From assembly GCA_019415705.1 (NCBI GenBank), contig DXYS01000082.1, forward strand, positions 1 through 12,481: 12,481 bases of DNA, read 5' to 3'. Source of the DNA: Bacteroidales bacterium. Lineage in GTDB: Bacteria > Bacteroidota > Bacteroidia > Bacteroidales > Muribaculaceae. Shown here piece by piece: positions 5,987-11,605 of the stretch; position 1 is the first letter of the stretch, and the number at the start of each line of letters is the position of its first letter. The translations under genes and the position numbers were made by a program. A model generated the notes under the pieces. The model saw only the letters and a program-made list of their open reading frames with translations, made no database searches and was not told the origin of the DNA.

Positions 5987-6760
5987 ATGAAAATTCTTAT
6001 ACTCGGCGCAGGCAAAATGGGCTCGTTTTTCTGCGACCTCCTCTCATTCGAACACGAGCTTGCGGTCTACGACCCTGATCCTCAGAAACTGAGATTTACT
6101 TTCAACACTCAGCGTTTCTCGTCTTTAGACGAGATTGACGCCTTTGAGCCACAGTTAGTCATCAACGCCGCCACCGTGCGCTACACAATTGAAGCCTTCA
6201 AGGCCGTGCTCCCCCATCTGCCCGCGACCGCCATTCTGAGCGATATCGCTTCGGTCAAGACGGGCCTGCCCGAGTTCTACGCCTCGGCCGGCCATCCATT
6301 CGTCTCGACTCACCCGATGTTCGGACCGACATTTGCGTCGCTGTCAAATCTGTCAAACGAAAATGCCATCATCATCACCGAAGGCGACCACCTCGGACGC
6401 GTCTTCTTCCGCGACCTATACAGCCGCCTGAAACTCCACATCGAGGAATATAGCTTCGCCGAGCACGACGAGACTATCGCCTACTCACTCTCTGTGCCTT
6501 TTGCGTCGACGCTCGTCTTTGCATCGACGATGAAACATCAGGATGCGCCCGGCACCACGTTCAAACGCCACATGGCCATCGCCAACGGCCTTATGAGCGA
6601 GGACGACTACCTGCTCAGCGAGATACTCTTCAATCCCAATACACCCAAACAATTAGAACAGATACGCGAGTGCCTTGCCGAGCTGCAGGACATCGTAACG
6701 CGCCGCGACAGCGCCGGCATGAAAACCTACCTCGACCGCGTCCGCGAAAACCTCAGATAA
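5987..6760 (+). CDS. tyrA: Prephenate dehydrogenase
   Basis: Oxidatively decarboxylates prephenate to 4-hydroxyphenylpyruvate, the tyrosine branch. The frame can be opened at a TTG at 5933 inside the preceding gene, but the ATG at 5987 gives the Rossmann start MKILILGAGKMGSFF directly and a 25-base gap, so it is the start used; the protein is 257 residues. GAGKMG is at 7-12; the acidic Asp29 ending the second strand (AVYDPD) suggests NAD rather than NADP. DIASVK (86-91) and THPMFGPT (108-115) are TyrA signatures. No ACT domain is fused, unlike many longer TyrA proteins. Last recognisable pathway gene of the operon. No terminator follows it, so the small downstream gene may be co-transcribed. 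Confidence 0.92.
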   Translation: MKILILGAGKMGSFFCDLLSFEHELAVYDPDPQKLRFTFNTQRFSSLDEIDAFEPQLVINAATVRYTIEAFKAVLPHLPATAILSDIASVKTGLPEFYASAGHPFVSTHPMFGPTFASLSNLSNENAIIITEGDHLGRVFFRDLYSRLKLHIEEYSFAEHDETIAYSLSVPFASTLVFASTMKHQDAPGTTFKRHMAIANGLMSEDDYLLSEILFNPNTPKQLEQIRECLAELQDIVTRRDSAGMKTYLDRVRENLR

Positions 6761-6814
6761 AAGGATTACAATAGTATAATTACTAACACAAACTAAGTCT
6801 AACTACAAAATAAG

Positions 6815-7048
6815 ATGACTATTTACAAAGTTCGCATTAGAGTAGACGGCGACAAGACCATCTACACAGTAAACCAACAAGTGCTCTCAACTATTACACA
6901 CTTAACGGATACAGGCAAATACGAAGTCACAGCACCAAGCAAAAACGCAATTGTAGACAATGCGGCGGAAGCAGAAACCATAGCAAAAGATGACATAACA
7001 AATTTATTCACGAAATTGGGTATAGTTCCCAATTTTATTAACGACTAA
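6815..7048 (+). CDS. Small hypothetical protein, 77 residues
   Basis: I do not recognise this protein. It reads MTIYKVRIRVDGDKTIYTV at the start, looks like an alternating beta-strand N-terminus (about 1-42) followed by a likely helix (about 45-68, NAAEAETIAKDDITNLFTKL), and ends in GIVPNFIND. It has no signal peptide or membrane segment and no cysteine. Codon use is AT-rich, unlike the GC-rich tyrA before it. The ATG at 6815 is preceded by an A-rich stretch. No TAnnTTTG promoter is visible in the 54-base gap after tyrA, so transcription may be read-through from the aromatic operon. A strong hairpin terminator begins 10 bases after its stop. Coding status is likely, given the intact frame flanked by a gap and a terminator, but function is unknown. 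Confidence 0.6.
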   Translation: MTIYKVRIRVDGDKTIYTVNQQVLSTITHLTDTGKYEVTAPSKNAIVDNAAEAETIAKDDITNLFTKLGIVPNFIND

Positions 7049-7055
7049 TCCATAG

Positions 7056-7101
7056 ACAACGTGGTCCTGTAAATCGTCGTAATTTACAGGACCGCGTCTG
7101 T
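7056..7101 (+). repeat. 46-bp hairpin repeat, copy 1 (probable terminator)
   Basis: The arms ACGTGGTCCTGTAAAT (7059-7074) and ATTTACAGGACCGCGT (7082-7097) form a 16-bp stem with one G-T wobble around a 7-base loop, CGTCGTA. A T-rich stretch (CTGTTTTATTTGTTTT) follows on the plus strand, so it can terminate the small gene that ends at 7048. It matches copy 2 at 7811-7856 at 45 of 46 positions, including the loop. It lies between convergent genes. Confidence 0.88.
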
Positions 7102-7102
7102 T

Positions 7103-7473
7103 TTATTTGTTTTCACGATTATATCGAGCTTCGTATTCTACAATTATTCGCTCTATATCCTTTTTTAGTTCAGGAATATGTCGTATAACCAAGCTCCATA
7201 GAAAAGCCGGCTGAACATTATCGTAGGCATGTATGATTCGGTTTCGCGTGTCTACGATGGCTCTCGCATTCGGAATTTCTACAGAAGAATCTATTTTACG
7301 GATTCTATTTATTGCCTCCCCATTATCTCCGTTTTACGCTCCACGACACATTTACGCATTATGTCTTTCTCAAACAAATCAAATCTATTGGGGTAATCCA
7401 CAAAACAACTTTGCAAATCATTTATGGCATCCAAAACATCTTGCAAATATGTCAAAACCTCTTCATTAGCCAT
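7103..7473 (-). pseudogene. hepT: HEPN-domain toxin HepT, frame broken by a one-base deletion
   Basis: HEPN-family RNase toxin of the MntA/HepT toxin-antitoxin type. Starting from ATG 7471-7473 the frame runs 54 codons (MANEEVLTYLQDVLDAINDL...) and stops at TAA 7309-7311. Shifting frame at the four-G run at 7318-7321 (plus strand CCCC) restores a full 123-residue HEPN protein. VVERKTEIMG then continues as EAINRIRK, matching the family's usual ERxxEIIGEAxxxI, and runs on to RNRIIHAYDNV and the stop at 7103. The catalytic RX4HXY motif (R77, H82, Y84 in the repaired protein) is intact but lies after the break. One more G would repair it, as would a -1 slip on GGG. The start overlaps the mntA stop by 8 bases, so the two are coupled. 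It may be a true pseudogene, a recoded gene or a sequence error. Confidence 0.85.
7318..7321 (-). other. Frameshift site in hepT: run of four G
   Basis: On the minus strand the codons read ATG GGG AGG CAA TAA. Five G instead of four would give ATG GGG GAG GCA ATA and the conserved HEPN sequence. A -1 slip of the glycine tRNA would re-pair fully with GGG, so slippage is physically possible, but no canonical X XXY YYZ heptamer or following hairpin was found. Confidence 0.75.
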
Positions 7474-7771
7474 AAATCATCTGCTTTGTGCGGTTTACAT
7501 TAGCTATGAAGTATTTGTTCCGCAATCCGCTTTCTTCAATCAAATCAACTTTGCGTCCGAAAAGCTGCTCTAACGCGTCACGAAAATCGAAATAGTTTGT
7601 AACATAATCCCACTTTTCATGGTCTGTCATATCGAAATCGACAAGCAAATCCACGTCACTCTTATCATTGAATCTATCTGTAAGTATTGATCCAAAGACA
7701 GCCAATGACCTGACCTTATGCCGTCGGCAAAGGTCGATAATTCGTTGCAGATTCAATTCTATCAATTTCAT
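7466..7771 (-). CDS. mntA: MntA-type nucleotidyltransferase antitoxin
   Basis: Minimal nucleotidyltransferase of 101 residues, the antitoxin partner of HEPN toxins. The motif GSX10DXD is complete: GS at 27-28, then Asp39 and Asp41 (SDVDLLVDFD), with a third likely metal ligand at Asp76 (KVDLI). In the characterised MntA/HepT family the antitoxin AMPylates a tyrosine of the toxin's RX4HXY motif. The frame is open further upstream (to 7948), but that would run through the hairpin and into tpx. The ATG at 7769-7771 gives the standard family N-terminus and follows a good -7 element, so I chose it. Its stop overlaps the hepT start by 8 bases. The region is AT-rich relative to tyrA and tpx, suggesting acquisition. 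Confidence 0.9.
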   Translation of the reverse strand: MKLIELNLQRIIDLCRRHKVRSLAVFGSILTDRFNDKSDVDLLVDFDMTDHEKWDYVTNYFDFRDALEQLFGRKVDLIEESGLRNKYFIANVNRTKQMIYG

Positions 7772-7791
7772 ATTCGTTTGTATTACAACCG

Positions 7792-7799
7792 CAAAGATA
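7792..7799 (-). promoter_or_regulatory. -7 promoter element for mntA-hepT
   Basis: The minus strand reads TATCTTTG, a perfect TAnnTTTG match, about 20 bases upstream of the mntA ATG. The position of the -33 box falls inside hairpin repeat copy 2, where no TTTG is seen, so the upstream half is weak. Confidence 0.5.
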
Positions 7800-7810
7800 A
7801 TATTTTTTTC

Positions 7811-7856
7811 ACAACGCGGTCCTGTAAATCGTCGTAATTTACAGGACCGCGTCTGT
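7811..7856 (+). repeat. 46-bp hairpin repeat, copy 2
   Basis: Same sequence as copy 1 (7056-7101) with a single difference, which here makes the stem fully paired: ACGCGGTCCTGTAAAT with ATTTACAGGACCGCGT around the loop CGTCGTA. It lies between the start region of mntA and the end of tpx. The flanks differ from copy 1 outside the 46 bases. The plus-strand T-tract after it is poor, and no T-tract follows on the minus strand, so its value as a tpx terminator is uncertain. Confidence 0.88.
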
Positions 7857-7871
7857 ATGTTATATGTTTTA

Positions 7872-8381
7872 TCAGTTGTTGTTGCGGAGAACGTATTCGG
7901 CGCCTTCGTAGTCAGGCTCGCGGGTGATTTCGTCGACGAGATCGGCATAAATCACCTCACGGTGCTCGTCAAGGATGATGACCGCACGTGTCAGCAGCCC
8001 TGCTAACGGACCGTCGACAAGCTGCAGACCGAACTCCTGACCGAAAGCCGGCGAACGGAACGCCGATGCGGCGATGACACCATCAATGCCCTCTGCCGAG
8101 CAGAAACGCGACATAGCGAAAGGCAGGTCCATCGAAACGCAAATCACAACCGTATTGTCAAACTTGGCTGCATCCTTATTGAATCGTCTTACCGAGGCGG
8201 CGCAGACCGGAGTATCAAGACTCGGAAACACATTGAGCACGATGCGTTTTCCCGGAAATGACTTGCAGTCGATAGTCTTGAGGTCTTTATCGACAAGATT
8301 GAAACAGGGAGCCTTCTCTCCGGCGACAGGCATCTTGCCGTATGTGTGACAGGGCTGACCTTTAAAAAATACACTTTCCAT
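7872..8381 (-). CDS. tpx: Thiol peroxidase (Tpx-type peroxiredoxin)
   Basis: Cytoplasmic or periplasm-facing 2-Cys peroxiredoxin of the Tpx class, reducing hydrogen and alkyl peroxides with electrons from thioredoxin. The 169-residue length is typical. The peroxidatic site is FPSLDTPVCAASVRRFN (52-68), with Thr57 and Cys60; the resolving cysteine is Cys94 in MDLPFAMSRFC (84-94). VAGEKAPCFNLVDKDLK near the N-terminus is the usual Tpx opening. No signal peptide is seen, so cytoplasmic location is more likely. It follows, 32 bases downstream, an exported thioredoxin-fold protein gene on the same strand. A weak -7-like element (GATATTTG, 8408-8415 minus) is present, so it may have its own promoter or be co-transcribed. 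Four extra cysteines (11, 26, 39, 81) are present. Confidence 0.95.
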   Translation of the reverse strand: MESVFFKGQPCHTYGKMPVAGEKAPCFNLVDKDLKTIDCKSFPGKRIVLNVFPSLDTPVCAASVRRFNKDAAKFDNTVVICVSMDLPFAMSRFCSAEGIDGVIAASAFRSPAFGQEFGLQLVDGPLAGLLTRAVIILDEHREVIYADLVDEITREPDYEGAEYVLRNNN

Positions 8382-8413
8382 ATCTTAGTATTGTTTACGT
8401 TGTTATACAAATA

Positions 8414-9616
8414 TCAGCGGCGCATAACCGCTACCTTTTGTATAACAACGTCAGAGAGATTTTTGTTGTAGCCGACCGAGATATCTGTGACGACACCGTC
8501 GCGGTCGCAAATCATAATGACCGGAGTCGTGGTCACACCGCAGTCTCGAGCTAATCCGCGGGCGCTGCTGACGACGGTTTCTCCGGGCCGTTGCTCTCCG
8601 ACTATATCATTTATGGCAGCACGATCATTGCTGACAAACGCCCACAGCACGTCGGTCCGCATCGGCAGTCCGTCTACAGCCGACCTTACGGCCGCCACCA
8701 CATCGGGTGTCGACGAAACGTCGCTGTCAACTATGACCACTACAGTCGTCGCGTCAAACTTGTCGCCGCTGTGACGCGACAGACGCTCGCCCGCAAGGCG
8801 TGGAGCCGAAAACGAAGGCAGTGGCTGGCCGAGCATATTCTCGAGACGGAAATCGTTCTCGCGGTATTTATCAAAGACTTCGGGATAGCGTTTTATCAAT
8901 CCTTCATCGCTCAGCGTCGCCGTCTCGGGCAGCGAATCATGATCATACAATGCCGTCACAAGCTGCTCTCCTATCTGACCGGGGTTACTGTCAAACTCTA
9001 TGCGCCGCGGAAGATTTGTTTCATAATCAAAAACGTAGACATACTCGAGCGCGTCATAACCCGAGTGACGCCTGACTCCTTCGACAACTTTAGACCGACG
9101 CCCTCCGACAATACTGTCCGGGGTGAACTTAAAAACATACGATGAATCTGCGGCGAATTTTTTAAACGCCTCACCGATAAACTGCGGCAACAGGTCGGCA
9201 AACTGGGCCTGTGACTGCACGCCGCGTTCCTTGTGTCCGGCCGGCGCAAACGGTGACATATCGTCACTCGCATGATATTCCTGAAGGCGGCGGTCGCGGA
9301 AACGGTAATGATTGCCTCCGAAATAAGCCGAAAAGCCCTCCGAGCGGTTGCCGTCCTTGGCGAGACTCCATTCTATCAGATAATCAGCCGGGGCGAGGCT
9401 GTCGGTCTGCGCATTACCCTGCAGAGCTATGGCATAGACCACAGGCTCCTGCGACGTAGGCAGTACAACTTCATAACTTGCCCGTGCGCGATATTCCGGC
9501 ATGTCCGAGAGGGCAGCGGCAAATTCTTCAAACGTGACATCCCCGGCCGCCTGCACGCTCAGGCAACAGCCTGCGGCAAACATGACCGCTAAAACTATAT
9601 TGTGTGATTTAAGCAT
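8414..9616 (-). CDS. Exported protein with C-terminal thioredoxin-like domain lacking CXXC
   Basis: A 400-residue envelope protein of no precise known function. The frame is open to 9652, but the ATG at 9614-9616 directly yields a signal peptide (MLKSHNIVLAVMFAAGCCLSVQA, written here in parts: charged start, hydrophobic core about 7-19, likely cut after VQA at 23), so I chose it. A lipobox reading (AAGC at 14-17) is weaker. Residues about 25-230 resemble a LolA/DUF-like beta-rich domain with YxF and YE repeats. Residues about 262-400 look like a TlpA/redoxin fold: MLGQPLPSFSAPRL opens it, and GVTTTPVIMICDRDG (360-374) is the cis-Pro loop. The position of the redox CXXC is occupied by DVSSTPD (299-305), so it should not act as a disulphide oxidoreductase. 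It lies directly upstream of tpx. Confidence 0.72.
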   Translation of the reverse strand: MLKSHNIVLAVMFAAGCCLSVQAAGDVTFEEFAAALSDMPEYRARASYEVVLPTSQEPVVYAIALQGNAQTDSLAPADYLIEWSLAKDGNRSEGFSAYFGGNHYRFRDRRLQEYHASDDMSPFAPAGHKERGVQSQAQFADLLPQFIGEAFKKFAADSSYVFKFTPDSIVGGRRSKVVEGVRRHSGYDALEYVYVFDYETNLPRRIEFDSNPGQIGEQLVTALYDHDSLPETATLSDEGLIKRYPEVFDKYRENDFRLENMLGQPLPSFSAPRLAGERLSRHSGDKFDATTVVVIVDSDVSSTPDVVAAVRSAVDGLPMRTDVLWAFVSNDRAAINDIVGEQRPGETVVSSARGLARDCGVTTTPVIMICDRDGVVTDISVGYNKNLSDVVIQKVAVMRR

Positions 9617-9669
9617 AATGATGGCATGTGATGTAAAGTTATAACATCCCATCCGGCCGCTTTGTTGGT

Positions 9670-10707
9670 TTATAGCTCCGAAAATTTTTTGCGGCCTCGC
9701 AGGTAATAGGCAGTGATTATGTTTACCGACGACTCGGGGTCGACTGCCAGCAGATTATATTCGGGATGCTTCGTGTATGCGCGGCGCATCTTGGCAAAAT
9801 CACGATGAGCCCGGAATATGGCTCCGGCATGCTTCCACTTTAATGTAACCACATATTTTACCCACGCTACGGTGTCCAAAAGCCGGCGTGTCAGCAGCGA
9901 GACGCCTCTAACTCCGTCGGGCAAATTTTTATGAAGCATCAGCAGATTGTTGCGGAAGTTTAGATAGGTCTTGCGCGGATTCTCAGCCGGCAACGAGCCG
10001 CCTCCCAAGTGAAATACTCTCGCCGAAGGCACCGCCGCCACCTTATAGCCCTCCAATCGGATGCGCCAGCAGAGGTCTATCTCCTCCATGTGGGCGAAGA
10101 ACGCCGGGTCCAATCCGCCAACCTTTAGATACAGCTCGGAGCGCACCATCAGTGCGGCTCCCGACGCCCAGAAAACATCACGTTCGGAGTCATACTGCCC
10201 GTAGTCTATCTCACAGTCGCCGAATATGCGGCCGCGGCAATAGGGATAACCGTGACGGTCAATGAAACCGCCGCACGCGCCGGCATACTCAAAGTGTGTC
10301 GGCTCGCGCAGGCTCATGATTTTAGGCTGGCACGCGCCGCAGTCTTCGTGCTCGCGCATGTAACCGTAGAGACTGTCAAGCCAGCCGTAGTCAGGTTTGA
10401 CATCAGAGTTGAGCAGCACGGTCAGCTCATAGCCCGTCTCGGCTATGGCGCGGTTGTAGCCGGCCGCAAAACCGAGATTTGTCTCGAAACTGAGCACCTC
10501 CACATCAGGGAACTCATCGCGGAGCACCTGCAGAGAGTCGTCAGTGCTGCCGTTGTCGGCGACTATCACGCGGCCTATGCTACTGTTGGTCGTGGCGAGG
10601 ACCGCCGGGAGGTACTCACGGAGCAACTGCGCGCCATTCCAGTTAAGTATTATGACGGCCACGGGCGTGTGCCCGTTGGCCTGTCGGTCAATGTCTTGGT
10701 TGTTCAT
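9670..10707 (-). CDS. Family 2 glycosyltransferase (rhamnosyltransferase-like)
   Basis: GT-A fold glycosyltransferase of 345 residues, expected to transfer a sugar from a nucleotide donor during surface glycan (LPS or capsule) synthesis at the inner face of the membrane. The frame can open at a TTG at 10716; the ATG at 10705-10707 is the better start. Motifs are VAVIILNWNG near residue 16, ADNGSTDDS, NLGFAAGYNRAI, LLNSDV (the DXD-like metal site) and FAHMEEIDLCWRIRLEGYK, whose Glu/Asp pair matches the catalytic-base region. The C-terminal part is basic (RRLLDTVAWVKYVVTLKWKHAG) and may touch the membrane. It overlaps the acyltransferase gene by 20 bases, so it is in one operon with it and mtaB. 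The exact sugar cannot be told. Confidence 0.9.
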   Translation of the reverse strand: MNNQDIDRQANGHTPVAVIILNWNGAQLLREYLPAVLATTNSSIGRVIVADNGSTDDSLQVLRDEFPDVEVLSFETNLGFAAGYNRAIAETGYELTVLLNSDVKPDYGWLDSLYGYMREHEDCGACQPKIMSLREPTHFEYAGACGGFIDRHGYPYCRGRIFGDCEIDYGQYDSERDVFWASGAALMVRSELYLKVGGLDPAFFAHMEEIDLCWRIRLEGYKVAAVPSARVFHLGGGSLPAENPRKTYLNFRNNLLMLHKNLPDGVRGVSLLTRRLLDTVAWVKYVVTLKWKHAGAIFRAHRDFAKMRRAYTKHPEYNLLAVDPESSVNIITAYYLRGRKKFSEL

Positions 10708-11605
10708 TGTCGGCAAAAGTTACGGGTATTTTCCAACGCTTGTGAGTCCACAGCCATATCGACGGGTCGCGGCGTATTGACGCCTGCAGCATACGGGCGT
10801 ATTCATCTGTCACCGAAAACTCCGGCCGCGATGCAATATCGTCGGTAATCAGACGGCAGACAATCCGATAGTGTCCGCGTGAGGGCTTATACATGTCCCA
10901 GTAGATTACGGCCATGTCAAGTTTGCGGGCGAGAGTCTCCGTGCCGGTGATAACAGCCGTCGGATGATTAAGGAAATCGACCACATGTATCAAGTCGCCG
11001 TGGCTCGGACGTTGATCGCTCATGAAGCCGACGACTGTCGGCAGCGAGTCAGCGCGACGCTGCCGGATAATATCACGGAAAACGTTTCGCTTGGTGTAGG
11101 AATGTGAGCCGAAGCGACTGCGCAACTCCAGCATCAGCGCGTCAAAAGCCTTGTCGCGCAGAGGCCGGTAGACCTGAGCAAAGACAGCGCCTACGTCGGG
11201 CTTGGCCTTGGTGTGGAGCGTAATCGACGGAGCCCACTCCCAGTTGCCGCAGTGTGAGAAATAGACGGCTATCGAGCGCCCCTCGGCCACGAGACGGTCT
11301 ATCAGCTCGACATTCTCAAATGTCATGCGCCGGCTCATCTGCTCGTCACTGACGTGGAGCAGTTTGATAGTCTCAAACATATAATCGGCGAAGTTGCGGA
11401 AAAATCGCCGCGCTATGCGCTTTATGCTCTTGCGGTCCAACTCAGGAAAACTCTCTGTCAGATTGCCGATTACAACCTTGCGACGATAGCGAGCTACATA
11501 ATATATGAGCACGAAGGCTATGTCGGCGAGCACATACAGAGCCCCGAACGGCAGGCGTGCTGTCAGACGCAGCAACGGAGTGAGCAGATGTTTGGTCAGA
11601 TTCAT
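10688..11605 (-). CDS. LpxL/HtrB-family lipid A late acyltransferase
   Basis: Lysophospholipid/lipid A acyltransferase of 305 residues, adding a secondary acyl chain to the lipid A precursor at the inner membrane. A hydrophobic segment at about 19-38 (PFGALYVLADIAFVLIYYVA) anchors the N-terminus. The catalytic HX4E motif is FSHCGNWEW, with His118 and Glu123; GFMSDQRPS and GTETLARK later match the substrate-binding blocks of the family. PSIWLWTHKRWK near the C-terminus is also diagnostic. Its ATG overlaps the mtaB stop as ATGA (4 bases), and its end overlaps the glycosyltransferase start, giving a tightly coupled three-gene unit for tRNA modification and envelope lipid and glycan synthesis. 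Confidence 0.92.
   Translation of the reverse strand: MNLTKHLLTPLLRLTARLPFGALYVLADIAFVLIYYVARYRRKVVIGNLTESFPELDRKSIKRIARRFFRNFADYMFETIKLLHVSDEQMSRRMTFENVELIDRLVAEGRSIAVYFSHCGNWEWAPSITLHTKAKPDVGAVFAQVYRPLRDKAFDALMLELRSRFGSHSYTKRNVFRDIIRQRRADSLPTVVGFMSDQRPSHGDLIHVVDFLNHPTAVITGTETLARKLDMAVIYWDMYKPSRGHYRIVCRLITDDIASRPEFSVTDEYARMLQASIRRDPSIWLWTHKRWKIPVTFADNEQPRH

Noticed and set aside
7056..7856. Integron attC sites flanking a toxin-antitoxin cassette
   Set aside because: The hairpins are nearly perfect palindromes without the RYYYAAC/GTTRRRY core sites and extrahelical bases of attC, and no integrase is present.
7466..7948. Longer 160-codon version of mntA
   Set aside because: The extra N-terminus would read through hairpin copy 2 and into tpx. 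The ATG at 7771 fits the family and follows a TAnnTTTG element.
8408..8415. tpx promoter element GATATTTG on the minus strand
   Set aside because: One mismatch to TAnnTTTG and no TTTG at the -33 position; mentioned under tpx but not called as a feature.
9634..9641. Possible -7 element TAACTTTA (minus strand) before the exported protein gene
   Set aside because: Last base differs from consensus and no -33 box is seen, so the support is too thin.
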